Positions 20,386 through 29,893 of a DNA stretch of 64,000 nucleotides are shown one piece after another. Every line of letters starts with the position of its first letter. Positions within the stretch are counted from its first letter, which is position 1. The notes beneath the pieces are model-generated. The model saw nothing but the letters and a program-made list of their open reading frames with translations, was not told the origin of the DNA and did not search any database. A program made the translations under genes and the position numbers. The DNA lies in the NCBI RefSeq assembly GCF_014204715.1, contig NZ_JACHLY010000001.1, positions 4,548,501 through 4,612,500 on the forward strand, read 5' to 3'. Source of the stretch: Streptomonospora salina. GTDB taxonomy: Bacteria; Actinomycetota; Actinomycetes; Streptosporangiales; Streptosporangiaceae.

Positions 20386-22884
20386 TTACCCCCCCGTACC
20401 GGGGTCGGTGGCCGCGGCCAGACCGGTGTCGGTGCGGCCGGTGCCGACGACGTCGATGGGCCGCGGCAGCGGTTCGCCGGAGCCGTCGCGGCGCTCGTCG
20501 AGGTCGGGCAGCCGGATCGGGCCCCCGTCGGACCGGCTCGCCCGCGCCGGGGTCCGGCCGATCCACGCCAGAACGAGCTGGTCTTCGCCCTTGAGGAAGC
20601 GCTGGCAGCGTACGCCGCCGGTGGCGCGCCCCTTGCTCGGGAACGCCTCGAACGGGGTGACCTTGGCCGAGCCGCCGCCGGTGTCGGGCAGTTCCTCGGT
20701 GCCTCCGGCGACCGTGAGCACCACGGTGTCCTCGGGCACCGGAACGGAGCTGAACCACAGCGCCCGACCGTCGTCGGGCAGCCGCACGCCGGCCACACCG
20801 GCGGCGGGCCGGCCCTGCGGGCGGACGGCCTCGGCGGGGAAGCGCAGCAGCTGCGCCTCGGCGGTGACGAAGACGAGGTCCTCCTCGCCGGTGGCCAGTT
20901 GCGCGGCGCCGATGACCCGGTCGCCGTCGCGCAGGCCGATGATCTCGAAGTCGTCCTTGTTGGGTGGCGATTCCGACGTCACCCGTTTGACCACGCCCTG
21001 GGCGGTGCCTACGGCGATCCCGGGGCCGTCGTCGTCCAGGGCCGCCACCGAAACGACGCTCTCGCCGTCCTCCAGCTGGACGAACTCCGCGACGGCCAGC
21101 CCGTGGGCCTGCGGCGGTGACTCGGAGGCGTCGTCGGGCAGTTCGGGCAACTCCACCACCGGCACCCGGATGGCCCGCCCCAGGTCGGTGATCAGCCCGA
21201 TGTCGCCGCGTGAGGTGGCCGGTACCGAGGCCGCGACGGCGTCGTGGCGGGTGCGCAGCCCGTCGTGGACCGGCGGGACGTGCGGTCCGGAGCTGCGGCC
21301 CAGCAGGCCGGTGGAGCTGAGCAGGACATGGCAGGGCCGGTCGGCCATCTCCAGCGGGATCGAGGCGCTGCGGGTCTCGCCCGAGCTCTCCTGCAGCACG
21401 GTGCGCCGCGGCGTGACGTAGTCCTTCGCGACTTCGCCCAGCTCCTTGGACACCAGCCGGCGCAGCTTGGAGTCGGACTCCAGGACGGCGGTCAACTCTT
21501 CGATGTCCGTGCGCAGCTGGTCGCGCTCGTTCTCCAGCTCCAGCCGGTCGTACTTGGTCAACCGGCGCAGCGGGGTGTCGAGGATGTAGCGCGCCTGGGT
21601 TTCGGACAGCTCGAAGGTGGTCATCAGCCGCTGGCGGGCCTGGGCGGTGTCCTCGGAGTCGCGGATCAGCGCGATGACCTCGTCGATGTTGAGCAGCGCG
21701 ACCAGTAGGCCCGCGACGAGGTGCAGCCGCTCCTCGCGCTTGGAGCGGCGGTGCTCGCAGCGGCGCCGGACCACGTCGAGGCGGTGGTCGACGAACACCT
21801 GCAGCAGGTCGCGCAGCCCCATCGTCTTCGGCTGGCCCTCGACCAGGGCCACGTTGTTGACGCCGAAGCTCTCCTCCATCGGCGTCAGGCGGTAGAGCTC
21901 CTCCAGCACGGCTTCGGGGTTGAAGCCGTTCTTGAGCTCGATGACCAGGCGCAGGCCCTGGTTGCGGTCGGTCAGGTCCTTCAGGTCGCTGATGCCTTGG
22001 AGCTTCTTGTTCTGCACCAGCTCCTTGATGCGGCCGACGACCTTCTCCGGGCCGACGTTGTAGGGCAGCTCGGTGACCACGAGGCCGGTGCGGCGCGGCG
22101 AGACCTTCTCGATGCTGACCGTGGCGCGTGTGCGGAACGTGCCGCGCCCGGTGCGGTAGGCGTCGCGGACGCCGTCGAGCCCGATGACGGTGCCGCCCGT
22201 GGGCAGGTCGGGCCCGGGGACGTACTCCATCAGGTCGTCGAGCGAGGCGTCGGGGTGCGCGATCAAGTGGCGCGCCGCCGTGATGACTTCGCCGAGGTTG
22301 TGCGGAACCATGTTGGTGGCCATGCCGACGGCGATGCCGGAAGCCCCGTTGACCAGCAGGTTGGGGAACGCGGCGGGCAGGACCTCGGGCTCGTTCTCCT
22401 GGCCGTCGTAGTTGGGCTGGAAGTCGACCACGTTCTCGTCCAGCGACGACACCAGCAGCTGCGCGGCCCGGCCCAGGCGGGACTCGGTGTAGCGCATGGC
22501 CGCCGGCGCGTCGTCGCCGCCCAGCGAGCCGAAGTTGCCGTGCCCGTCCACGAGCGGAACCCGCATCGAGAAGGGCTGGCTCATCCGCACCATGGCGTCG
22601 TAGATGGCGCTGTCGCCGTGCGGGTGCAGCTTGCCCATCACCTCGCCGACCACGCGGGCGCACTTGACGTGGGCGCGGTCGGGCCGCAGCCCCATTTCGT
22701 TCATCTGGTAGAGGATGCGCCGCTGGACCGGCTTCATTCCGTCGCGGGCGTCCGGCAGCGCCCGCTGGTAGATCACCGAATAGGCGTATTCGAGGAAGCT
22801 GCCGCGCATCTCCTCGGACACGTCGATGTCGATGATCTTCTCAGCGAGGTCCTCGGGAGGTGGTGGAGAGGTTGTACGGGCCAT
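20386..22884 (-). CDS. parC: DNA topoisomerase IV subunit A
   Basis: The 832-residue breakage-reunion subunit pairs with ParE. The N-terminal winged-helix/tower domain carries [18 protein letters not shown] and the catalytic Tyr in [10 protein letters not shown] (about residue 130). The coiled-coil tower (about 370-490) contains [18 protein letters not shown] and ALDTPLRRL-like sequence, followed by a beta-propeller C-terminal domain. No canonical GyrA box is seen, and its C-terminal domain has [14 protein letters not shown] instead, favouring ParC. A gene this size ending at 20386 matches actinobacterial ParC. Confidence 0.93.
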   Translation of the reverse strand: MARTTSPPPPEDLAEKIIDIDVSEEMRGSFLEYAYSVIYQRALPDARDGMKPVQRRILYQMNEMGLRPDRAHVKCARVVGEVMGKLHPHGDSAIYDAMVRMSQPFSMRVPLVDGHGNFGSLGGDDAPAAMRYTESRLGRAAQLLVSSLDENVVDFQPNYDGQENEPEVLPAAFPNLLVNGASGIAVGMATNMVPHNLGEVITAARHLIAHPDASLDDLMEYVPGPDLPTGGTVIGLDGVRDAYRTGRGTFRTRATVSIEKVSPRRTGLVVTELPYNVGPEKVVGRIKELVQNKKLQGISDLKDLTDRNQGLRLVIELKNGFNPEAVLEELYRLTPMEESFGVNNVALVEGQPKTMGLRDLLQVFVDHRLDVVRRRCEHRRSKREERLHLVAGLLVALLNIDEVIALIRDSEDTAQARQRLMTTFELSETQARYILDTPLRRLTKYDRLELENERDQLRTDIEELTAVLESDSKLRRLVSKELGEVAKDYVTPRRTVLQESSGETRSASIPLEMADRPCHVLLSSTGLLGRSSGPHVPPVHDGLRTRHDAVAASVPATSRGDIGLITDLGRAIRVPVVELPELPDDASESPPQAHGLAVAEFVQLEDGESVVSVAALDDDGPGIAVGTAQGVVKRVTSESPPNKDDFEIIGLRDGDRVIGAAQLATGEEDLVFVTAEAQLLRFPAEAVRPQGRPAAGVAGVRLPDDGRALWFSSVPVPEDTVVLTVAGGTEELPDTGGGSAKVTPFEAFPSKGRATGGVRCQRFLKGEDQLVLAWIGRTPARASRSDGGPIRLPDLDERRDGSGEPLPRPIDVVGTGRTDTGLAAATDPGTGG

Positions 22885-23411
22885 GCCGGTAATTCTGGCC
22901 CGCCACGCCGACCATCGCGAACCGGGGCGCCCGCATCCGGCCCGCCGTGCCGCGTTAGGATTCCGTCAAAATAGCGGTAATTTGGGGCGCCTGCGGGTTC
23001 CGGAGCCGGACCTGTCGCCACGATGCCCACGGTGCGTGACAGGGGAGTGCGGTCGCGGGTGAGATGAGTCACGCCTGGACGGGGGTGGTGTGTGGCGGCG
23101 GACCGGACCGGCGCGCGGCCGTGCGGGCGGGCCGGAGTGCGCTACGCAGTGTGCGCATCCGGTCGGAGCGATGGGAGGCGGCGAATGTTACACCCGTTCC
23201 GGGGGCAGTCAAGGGGGCAGCGGCCGCGGCCGGCGCGTGTGGCGCATCGCGCGTCGCCGCCGCAACCCGGACCTGCCGCGTCCACGGCGGGCCCCGCGGT
23301 GTCCGCAGTCCCGCGTGTCCTGCACACCGCTCACACGATCGCCACCGTGCGCGCCCTGGAGAAGCCGCCCGGCCGCCGCCCGACGCCGCCGGTCCGCCGG
23401 CCCGACCGACC
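22885..23411. other. Divergent parC/mrp intergenic region
   Basis: The 527 bases should carry promoters for parC (minus) and the mrp operon (plus). The least GC-rich part, around 22960-22995 (GGATTCCGTCAAAATAGCGGTAATTTGG), is the likeliest site for the parC promoter. I see no gene; open frames here lack coding bias. Confidence 0.5.
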
Positions 23412-26027
23412 ATGAGCGACGCACCCATGCTGCTGCCTGCCATTCTCGCGCTGCACGCCGCCGCTGCGCTGCTGCTGCCGCCGCTCGCCGACCGCTTCGG
23501 CGCCCGGATCTTCTTGATCGCCGGGCTGCCGCCGGCGGCAGCGGCGGTGTGGGCGCTGGCCAACGCCCCCGGGATCCTCGCCGGCACCCCGGTGACAGCG
23601 GGCGTCGCCTGGGTGCCCGCCCTGGAGATCGGCCTGGACTTCCGCGTCGACGCCCTCTCGCTGGCTATGGTGCTGCTGGTCAGCGGGGTGGGTGCGATCA
23701 TCTTCGGCTACTGCGCCGCCTACTTCGGCGCCGACGAGCGCGGCCTGGGCCGGCTGGCCGCGGTCATGGTGCTGTTCGCCGGGTCCATGCTCGGCGTGGT
23801 CACCACCGACAACCTCTTCGCGCTGTACGTCTTCTGGGAGCTGACCTCGGTCACCTCCTTCCTGCTGGTCGGCCACGACGACCGCAAGGAGCAGGCGCGA
23901 CGGGCCGCCACCCAGGCTCTGGTCACCACCACCGGCACCGGCCTGATGATGCTCGTCGGGTTCATCATGCTCGGCCACGCGGCCGGCGACTACAGCCTCT
24001 CGGGTCTGGTGGCCGACCCGCCGGAGGGCGGGCCGTGGCTGACCGGGGCCCTGGTGCTGGTGCTGGTGGGCGCTTTCGCCAAGTCCGCGCAGGTGCCGCT
24101 GCACTACTGGCTGCCGGGCGCGATGGTCGCCCCCACCCCCGTCAGCGCCTACCTGCACGCGGCCGCCATGGTCAAAGGCGGCGTCTACCTCATCGCGCGG
24201 CTGGCCCCGGGCTTCGCCGAAGCCCAGGTGTGGCAGGTCCTCGTGCTGGGGGTGGGACTGGCCACCATGATCGTGGGCGGGTGGCGCGCGCTGCGCCAGG
24301 ACGACCTGAAGCTGCTGCTGGCCTACGGCACCGTCAGCCAGCTGGGGTTTCTGACCCTGCTCGGCGGTGCCGGAACCCAGGTGGCCGCCACAGCCATGAT
24401 CGGCACCCTCATCGCCCACGGCCTGTTCAAGTCGGTGCTGTTTTTGACCGTGGGCGTGATCGACCACCAGACGGGTTCGCGCAGCATCAGCCGGCTCAGC
24501 GGCCTCGGGCGGCGCATGCCCGTCCTGGCGGGGGCCGCAGCGCTGGCCGCGGCCTCGATGGCCGGGTTGCCGCCGCTGATCGGATTCGCCGCGAAGGAAG
24601 CGGCCCTGGAAGCGTTCGTGCCGGGCGCGGCGCCCGCACCTCCGCCTGTGGCGGCCGGGGCACTGCTGGCCGGGGTCGCGGCGGGCTCCATCCTCACCTT
24701 CGCCTACAGTGCGCGGTTCCTCTGGGGCGCCTTCGCCGACAAGTCGACGATCGCCGGCAGCCGGGCGCAGGCACCCGCGCCGCTTTTCGCCGCCGCCCCC
24801 GTCGTTCTGGCGGCTGCGAGCCTCGTCCTGGGGATCGCGCCCTCCCTCGTCGACCACCTCGCCCAGGGCTACGCCCACGGGCTGCCGACCGGGCACAAGC
24901 CCTACCACCTGGCGCTGTGGCACGGCCTGACGCCGACGCTGCTGCTGACCGCGCTCGTGGTGGCCGCCGGCGCGGCGATGTTCCTCAACCGCCGGGCCGT
25001 GGGCCGGCTGCAGAACGCGATGCCGCGCTGGCCCGACGCCGAGTACGGCTACCACATGTTCCTGCACGGGGTCTACGCCGTCGCGCTGAGCGTCACCCGG
25101 CGCTCCCAGAGCGGATCCCTGCCGGTGTACCTGGGCATCATCCTCGCGACGATCCTGGTACTGCCGGGTGTGCGGCTGGTGGCCGGACTGGCCACCGGCG
25201 GCATCGCCGTGCCCGGACCCGAAGCGGGTCTGCGCGCCTGGGACAGTCCGCTGGAGCTTCTGGTGGCGGCGGTCATCATCGTCACGGCCGTCGCCACGGT
25301 GCGCGAGCACCGGCGCTTCCCGTCGCTGATCCTGCTGAGCGCGGTCGGGTTCGGCACCGCCGGGCTGTTCGTGCTGCACGGCGCGCCCGACCTCGCTCTC
25401 ACCCTGGTCCTGGTCGAGACGCTGACCACGATCATCCTGGTCTTCGTGCTGCGGCGGCTGCCCGGGACGTTCAGCGTGCGGCCCGACGGGTGGGGCAAGC
25501 GGCTCACCGTGCTGCTGTGCACGGCGGCGGGCACCTTCGTCGCTCTGGCGCTGTGGTTGATGACCGCCGCGCGGCCCGGAGAACCCGCCTCCACCGGCTA
25601 CGCCGAACGCGCCGGCGAGGCCGGCGGCACCAACCTGGTGAACATGATCCTCGCCGACTTCCGCGCCCTGGACACCTTGGGCGAGGTCGTCGTGCTGGCC
25701 ACCGCGGCGGTGGCGGTGTCCTCGCTGGTGCTGCTGAACCGGCGCGACCGGGTCGTCGACGAGTCCGGGACCGAGCCGGCGGCCGAGCCCGCGGTCGCCG
25801 GCGGCCCCGGCGAGGACCCCGAACGGCCCGGTACCGGGGCGCTCGCGCTGCCGGTGCACCCCGCGGGCGCGGAGGCGGCGGGTGCAGAGCCCGCCGAGCG
25901 CGACCCCCGGCGGGACCCCGGACCGGAGGCGGAGGAGCCGGACGCGGACGGACTTCAGGAGGAGGGGCCGGCCGGCGGCCGGCGCGGCGACGGCGAGCAG
26001 GACGAGGGGAGCGGCGATGAGCGGTGA
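23412..26027 (+). CDS. mrpA: Mrp Na+/H+ antiporter subunit A
   Basis: The 871-residue multi-span protein is the largest Mrp subunit, homologous to complex I NuoL. The proton-antiporter core (about residues 1-530) includes FALYVFWELTSVTSFLLVGH, VPLHYWLPGAM with the proton-path Lys upstream in AKSAQ, and HAAAMVKGGVYL. MrpA-specific MbhD-like (about 610-680, HGAPDLALTLVLVETLTT) and MbhE-like (about 720-780, ILADFRALDTLGEV) segments follow. The last 90 or so residues form an Ala/Glu/Gly/Pro-rich tail that is not part of the family. The ATG at 23412 begins the operon. Confidence 0.93.
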   Translation: MSDAPMLLPAILALHAAAALLLPPLADRFGARIFLIAGLPPAAAAVWALANAPGILAGTPVTAGVAWVPALEIGLDFRVDALSLAMVLLVSGVGAIIFGYCAAYFGADERGLGRLAAVMVLFAGSMLGVVTTDNLFALYVFWELTSVTSFLLVGHDDRKEQARRAATQALVTTTGTGLMMLVGFIMLGHAAGDYSLSGLVADPPEGGPWLTGALVLVLVGAFAKSAQVPLHYWLPGAMVAPTPVSAYLHAAAMVKGGVYLIARLAPGFAEAQVWQVLVLGVGLATMIVGGWRALRQDDLKLLLAYGTVSQLGFLTLLGGAGTQVAATAMIGTLIAHGLFKSVLFLTVGVIDHQTGSRSISRLSGLGRRMPVLAGAAALAAASMAGLPPLIGFAAKEAALEAFVPGAAPAPPPVAAGALLAGVAAGSILTFAYSARFLWGAFADKSTIAGSRAQAPAPLFAAAPVVLAAASLVLGIAPSLVDHLAQGYAHGLPTGHKPYHLALWHGLTPTLLLTALVVAAGAAMFLNRRAVGRLQNAMPRWPDAEYGYHMFLHGVYAVALSVTRRSQSGSLPVYLGIILATILVLPGVRLVAGLATGGIAVPGPEAGLRAWDSPLELLVAAVIIVTAVATVREHRRFPSLILLSAVGFGTAGLFVLHGAPDLALTLVLVETLTTIILVFVLRRLPGTFSVRPDGWGKRLTVLLCTAAGTFVALALWLMTAARPGEPASTGYAERAGEAGGTNLVNMILADFRALDTLGEVVVLATAAVAVSSLVLLNRRDRVVDESGTEPAAEPAVAGGPGEDPERPGTGALALPVHPAGAEAAGAEPAERDPRRDPGPEAEEPDADGLQEEGPAGGRRGDGEQDEGSGDER

Positions 26028-26661
26028 CGATCCGGCGGGCCGCGCGGAGCCCAGCCCGGGGCGCGGCGAAGGCGAATGGGGGCGCGCCGACCGGAGCGGA
26101 GCACCACCGGAGGGCTGGGAGGCGCCCCGCGAGCGGTGGCTGAGCACCGCGGTGCGGCCGGCGTTCGGCCCCCGCTCGGTGCTGTTGGAGGTCACCGCCC
26201 GGTTGCTGACCCCGGCCATCCTCGTGTTCGCGGTGTTCCTCCTGGTCTCCGGCCATGACCGCCCCGGCGGCGGGTTCGCCGGCGGCCTGGTGGCGAGCAT
26301 GGCGTATGTGCTGCGCTACATCGCCGGCGGCCGCCACGAGCTCGCGGCCGGGATGCCGATGCGGCCCAACGTGCTGCTCGCGCTGGGCCTGCTGCTGGCC
26401 TGCGGCACCGCCGCCGCCCCGGTCCTGGCCGGCCGTCCGATGCTGGAGGTGCACAGCTACACCGCCTACCACCTGCCCGTCTTCGGCGAGGTCAAGTTCG
26501 CCAGCTACCTGCTCTTCGAATCGGGGGTGTTCCTCATCGTCGTCGGTCTGGTCCTCTCCGTCGTCGCCGCCCTGGGCGCTCGGATGGAGGCCGAGGAAGA
26601 AGAGCTCCGCGGCCGCGCCGGACGCGGCGACGCGGACTCCGCGAAGGGAGGACGAACGTGA
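26017..26661 (+). CDS. mrpB: Mrp Na+/H+ antiporter subunit B
   Basis: The 214-residue protein has about 45 polar residues and then the MnhB fold with four membrane segments. The block GHDRPGGGFAGGLVAS is diagnostic, and EVKFASYLLFESGVFLIVVG precedes the last helix. It overlaps the mrpA 3' end by 11 bases, with the ribosome site GAGGGGAG inside mrpA, so the two are translationally coupled. Its N-terminal extension is longer than usual. Confidence 0.93.
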   Translation: MSGDDPAGRAEPSPGRGEGEWGRADRSGAPPEGWEAPRERWLSTAVRPAFGPRSVLLEVTARLLTPAILVFAVFLLVSGHDRPGGGFAGGLVASMAYVLRYIAGGRHELAAGMPMRPNVLLALGLLLACGTAAAPVLAGRPMLEVHSYTAYHLPVFGEVKFASYLLFESGVFLIVVGLVLSVVAALGARMEAEEEELRGRAGRGDADSAKGGRT

Positions 26662-27032
26662 GCGCTCCCGGACTCGTCCTCATCGTCGCGGTCGCCGTCC
26701 TCTACTCCACCGGCTTCTACCTGCTGCTTCAGCGGTCCCTGATGCGCGTCGTCTTCGGCATCGTGCTGCTGGGGCACGCCGCCAACCTCGCGCTGATGCT
26801 CACCGACCGGGCGATCACCCTGCCGCCGCTGCTGTCGGAGAAGGACGGACCCATCTCCGACCCGCTTCCGCAGGCCATGGCGCTGACCGCCATCGTCATC
26901 ACCTTCGGTGTGACCACGTTCCTGCTGGCGCTGGCCTATCGGGTGTGGTTGGGCGACGACAACGACGAGGTTCCCGCCGACCTGGAGGACCGCCGCATCG
27001 GACGGCTCTCGGAGCCGGAGGACTCATCGTGA
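26658..27032 (+). CDS. mrpC: Mrp Na+/H+ antiporter subunit C
   Basis: The 124-residue three-span subunit is homologous to NuoK. YLLLQRSLMRVVFGIVLLGHAANL and DPLPQAMALTAIVITFG are family signatures. It overlaps mrpB by 4 bases (GTGA), which indicates coupled translation within the operon. Confidence 0.93.
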   Translation: MSAPGLVLIVAVAVLYSTGFYLLLQRSLMRVVFGIVLLGHAANLALMLTDRAITLPPLLSEKDGPISDPLPQAMALTAIVITFGVTTFLLALAYRVWLGDDNDEVPADLEDRRIGRLSEPEDSS

Positions 27033-28558
27033 ACGCGCTACTGGCCGTGCCGATTCTCGTGCCGCTGCTGGGTGCGGCGCCGTCGCTGCTGATGCGCCGC
27101 ACCCCGCGGCTGCAGCAGGGTGTCGCCGTCGCAGCGCTGGCCGCGGTGGTCGTGGACGCGGCGCTGCTGCTGCGCGCCACCGCAGACGGCACCGTGGTCA
27201 TCAGCCAGGCCGGCGGTTGGGAGGCGCCGCTGGGTATCACCATCATCGCCGACCCGCTCTCGGCGCTGATGCTGGCGGTGTCGGCGGTCGTGCTGGTGGT
27301 GGTGCAGCTCTTCGCCATCGGCCAGGACGTCGCCGGCCTCAGCCGCGCCATGCCGCAGGTGTTCCACCCCATCTACCTGGTGCTGACCGCCGGGGTGTGC
27401 CTGAGCTTCCTGGCCGGCGACCTGTTCAGCCTGTTCGTCGGCTTCGAGGTGATGCTGACGGCCAGCTATGCGCTGATCACCCAGGCGCCCACACGGGCCC
27501 GGGTGCGCGCCAGCATGATCTACACCGTGGTCAGCCTGACCTCCTCGATCCTGTTCCTGACCGGTATCGCACTGGTCTACGGGCTGACCGGCACCGTCAA
27601 CCTCGCCGACATCGCCGTGAAGCTGGGCGGCGCCCCCGAAGAGCTGCGCATGGTGCTGGCGCTGCTGTTCCTGGTCGTCTTCGGCATCAAAGCCGCGCTG
27701 GTGCCCATGCACTTCTGGCTGCCCGACAGCTACCCCGTGGCCATCACCCGGATCTCGGCCATCTTCGCCGCCCTGCTCACCAAGGTCGCGGTCTATGCCA
27801 TCATCCGCAGCCAGACGCTGCTGTTCGGGCGCGACGACATCTCCTCCGTGCTGCTGTGCGTGGCGATCGCGACCATGCTCGTGGGGATCTTCGGCGCCCT
27901 GGTGCAGGACGACGTCAACCGGTTGATGTCCTTCGCGCTGGTCAGCCACATCGGCTTCATGATCTTCGGACTGGGCCTGAACTCGGTGGCGGGCCTGGCG
28001 GGCGCCATCATCTACCTGGTGCACCACATCGTCGTCCAGGCCAACCTGTTCCTGGTCAACGGTCTGATCCGGCAGTACGCGGGGCACAGTTCGCTGCGGG
28101 CCATGCGCGGCCTCAACACCGTCTCGCCGGTCCTGTCCGTCTACTTCTTCATTCCGGCGATGAGTCTGGCCGGGCTGCCGCCGATGTCGGGCTTCGTCGC
28201 CAAGGCCGCCCTGTTCCAGGCGGGGGTGGGCGTCGGCGGCTGGCTCGTCTACGCCGCCGTCGCGGCCGGGGCGGCCACCAGCCTGCTGACCGTCATGGCG
28301 GTCTTCCGGGTGTGGGTGCGGGGCTTCTGGGGGACGCCGATGCCCGACATGGTCGAGGCCCGCGAGCGCCTCAAGCGCGGCGCCCACTTGGGCGGCCTGC
28401 GGTTCATGGCGGCGATGACCGGCGTGATGGTCGCGGTCGGGCTGGTGGTGGCCGCCGCGGCGGGCCCGCTGTCGGAGGTCGCCTTCACCGCAGCGCACGA
28501 CCTGATGAACGGCAGCTCCTATATCGAAGCCGTGCTCGGAGAGGGGGCGGCCCGATGA
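27029..28558 (+). CDS. mrpD: Mrp Na+/H+ antiporter subunit D
   Basis: The 509-residue subunit is homologous to NuoM/NuoN and has about 14 membrane segments. SLFVGFEVMLTASYAL, GIKAALVPMHFWLPDSYP (with the proton-path Lys) and FALVSHIGFMIFGLG are the expected blocks, and LAGLPPMSGFVAK is near the C-terminus. The GTG at 27029 overlaps the mrpC stop by 4 bases. Confidence 0.93.
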   Translation: MNALLAVPILVPLLGAAPSLLMRRTPRLQQGVAVAALAAVVVDAALLLRATADGTVVISQAGGWEAPLGITIIADPLSALMLAVSAVVLVVVQLFAIGQDVAGLSRAMPQVFHPIYLVLTAGVCLSFLAGDLFSLFVGFEVMLTASYALITQAPTRARVRASMIYTVVSLTSSILFLTGIALVYGLTGTVNLADIAVKLGGAPEELRMVLALLFLVVFGIKAALVPMHFWLPDSYPVAITRISAIFAALLTKVAVYAIIRSQTLLFGRDDISSVLLCVAIATMLVGIFGALVQDDVNRLMSFALVSHIGFMIFGLGLNSVAGLAGAIIYLVHHIVVQANLFLVNGLIRQYAGHSSLRAMRGLNTVSPVLSVYFFIPAMSLAGLPPMSGFVAKAALFQAGVGVGGWLVYAAVAAGAATSLLTVMAVFRVWVRGFWGTPMPDMVEARERLKRGAHLGGLRFMAAMTGVMVAVGLVVAAAAGPLSEVAFTAAHDLMNGSSYIEAVLGEGAAR

Positions 28559-29175
28559 GCGCACAGCCGGACGCCGGCGCCGAACCGGCGCGCCCTTTCC
28601 GCCGGCGGGTGCTCGGCCGGTTGGCCATGGCGGTGTGGCTGACCCTCATGTGGGTGGTCCTCTGGGGCGATGTGAGCCTGGGCACGGTCATAGCCGGGGC
28701 CGGTGTCGCAGTGGGCTGCTACGGGGCCGCACGGCTCCCGCACCTGCCGGTGCGGCTGCATTTCCGCCCGGCCCACGTCCTGCTGCTGTTCGGCCACATC
28801 GCCGTGGAGATGGTCGTCTCCAGTGTGCGGGTGGCCTTCCACGCGCTGTGGCGGCCCGCACGGATGCGCGGCGCCATCGTCGCGGTGCCCATGCGCACCG
28901 ACGCCGACCTGCTGCTGGTGATGGTCACCGCCGGGCTTTCGCTGATCACCGGCAGCCTGGTGATCGAACTCAACCGCGACGAGGGGGTGCTCTACGTCCA
29001 CGGCACGCCCGTCGCCACGGAGCGCTCGGTGCGCCTTCTGCGCCGCCAGGTGCGGCGCACCGAAGAGCGGTTCGTGCGCGCGTTCGGCACCCAGGACGAC
29101 ATCGACGAGTTCGAGCGGGAGGAGCGGGAGCTGCGCCGGGCCGACGAGGAGAACTCCGAGGAGGAGACCCGATGA
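28555..29175 (+). CDS. mrpE: Mrp Na+/H+ antiporter subunit E
   Basis: The 206-residue MnhE-family protein has two to three N-terminal membrane segments, then the conserved AVPMRTDADLLLVMVTAGLS and SLVIELNRDEGVLYVHG blocks, and an acidic/basic charged C-terminal tail longer than usual. MrpE supports assembly or activity of the complex. It starts by ATGA overlap with mrpD. Confidence 0.92.
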   Translation: MSAQPDAGAEPARPFRRRVLGRLAMAVWLTLMWVVLWGDVSLGTVIAGAGVAVGCYGAARLPHLPVRLHFRPAHVLLLFGHIAVEMVVSSVRVAFHALWRPARMRGAIVAVPMRTDADLLLVMVTAGLSLITGSLVIELNRDEGVLYVHGTPVATERSVRLLRRQVRRTEERFVRAFGTQDDIDEFEREERELRRADEENSEEETR

Positions 29176-29450
29176 ACCTGCTGGACTACGCCTATACGGC
29201 GACCTTCGTGCTGCTGGGGTCGGCGGTGCTGCTGACCCTGTACCGGCTGGTGCGCGGGCCGTCGGTGATGGACCGGCTCGTGTGCCTGAACGCCGTGTCG
29301 GTACTGCTGGTCACCTTCATCGCGGTCGAGGTGGCGCTGCGCGGCGACATCGCCTACATCGGCCTGGTGATCACCTTCGCGCTGCTGGGGTTCATCGGAT
29401 CGCTGACCGGGGCCCGCTTCGCCGAGAGGAGGGCCCATGACCGCGGGTGA
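29172..29450 (+). CDS. mrpF: Mrp Na+/H+ antiporter subunit F
   Basis: The 92-residue three-span protein carries the MrpF signature RLVRGPSVMDRLVCLNAVSV and AYIGLVITFALLGFIG. It begins at an ATGA overlap with mrpE. Length and order are standard. Confidence 0.92.
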   Translation: MNLLDYAYTATFVLLGSAVLLTLYRLVRGPSVMDRLVCLNAVSVLLVTFIAVEVALRGDIAYIGLVITFALLGFIGSLTGARFAERRAHDRG

Positions 29451-29805
29451 CATCGCCACCGCCGTCCTGCTGCCCCTGGGTGCGGCCTTCGCCTTCACCG
29501 GAACCGTCGGGCTGGTGCGCTTCCCCACGCTGCTGGGACGGGTGCACGCCGCCACCAAGCCCGACACCGTCGGGCTGGTGCTCGTTCTGGCGGGGGCGGC
29601 CTTCCAGCTGCCGGACCCGCGCGCCGCGGCCTGGCTGGGGCTGGCGGCGCTGTTCCAGTTCCTGACCGCCCCGGTGCTGGCCCAGACGTTCGGGCGCGTG
29701 GCCTACAGCCGCGGAGAGATCAGCACCGGGCACTTGGTCACCGACGAGCTCGCGGACGCGGTCGAGCTCTCGCGGGAGGGGGACGACGGCGGGAGCCGCG
29801 ACTGA
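29437..29805 (+). CDS. mrpG: Mrp Na+/H+ antiporter subunit G
   Basis: The 122-residue last Mrp subunit has three membrane segments and the family block GLVRFPTLLGRVHAATKPDT. It overlaps mrpF by 14 bases and completes the A-G set, so the operon encodes a full single-A-type Mrp complex that exports Na+ in exchange for protons. Confidence 0.93.
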   Translation: MTAGDIATAVLLPLGAAFAFTGTVGLVRFPTLLGRVHAATKPDTVGLVLVLAGAAFQLPDPRAAAWLGLAALFQFLTAPVLAQTFGRVAYSRGEISTGHLVTDELADAVELSREGDDGGSRD

Positions 29806-29893
29806 GGGCGCCCCTCCGCCTTTCCCGCGGTCCTGAGGCCGTCCTGTGGACGACGGCCGCGGTATCGGGGCCGGACTCTGATAACAAGGGGCC

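Noticed and set aside
23331-26300. 989-codon antisense frame over the mrp genes
   Set aside because: Shadow of mrpA/mrpB; Gly/Gln/His-rich translation with no membrane or catalytic pattern.
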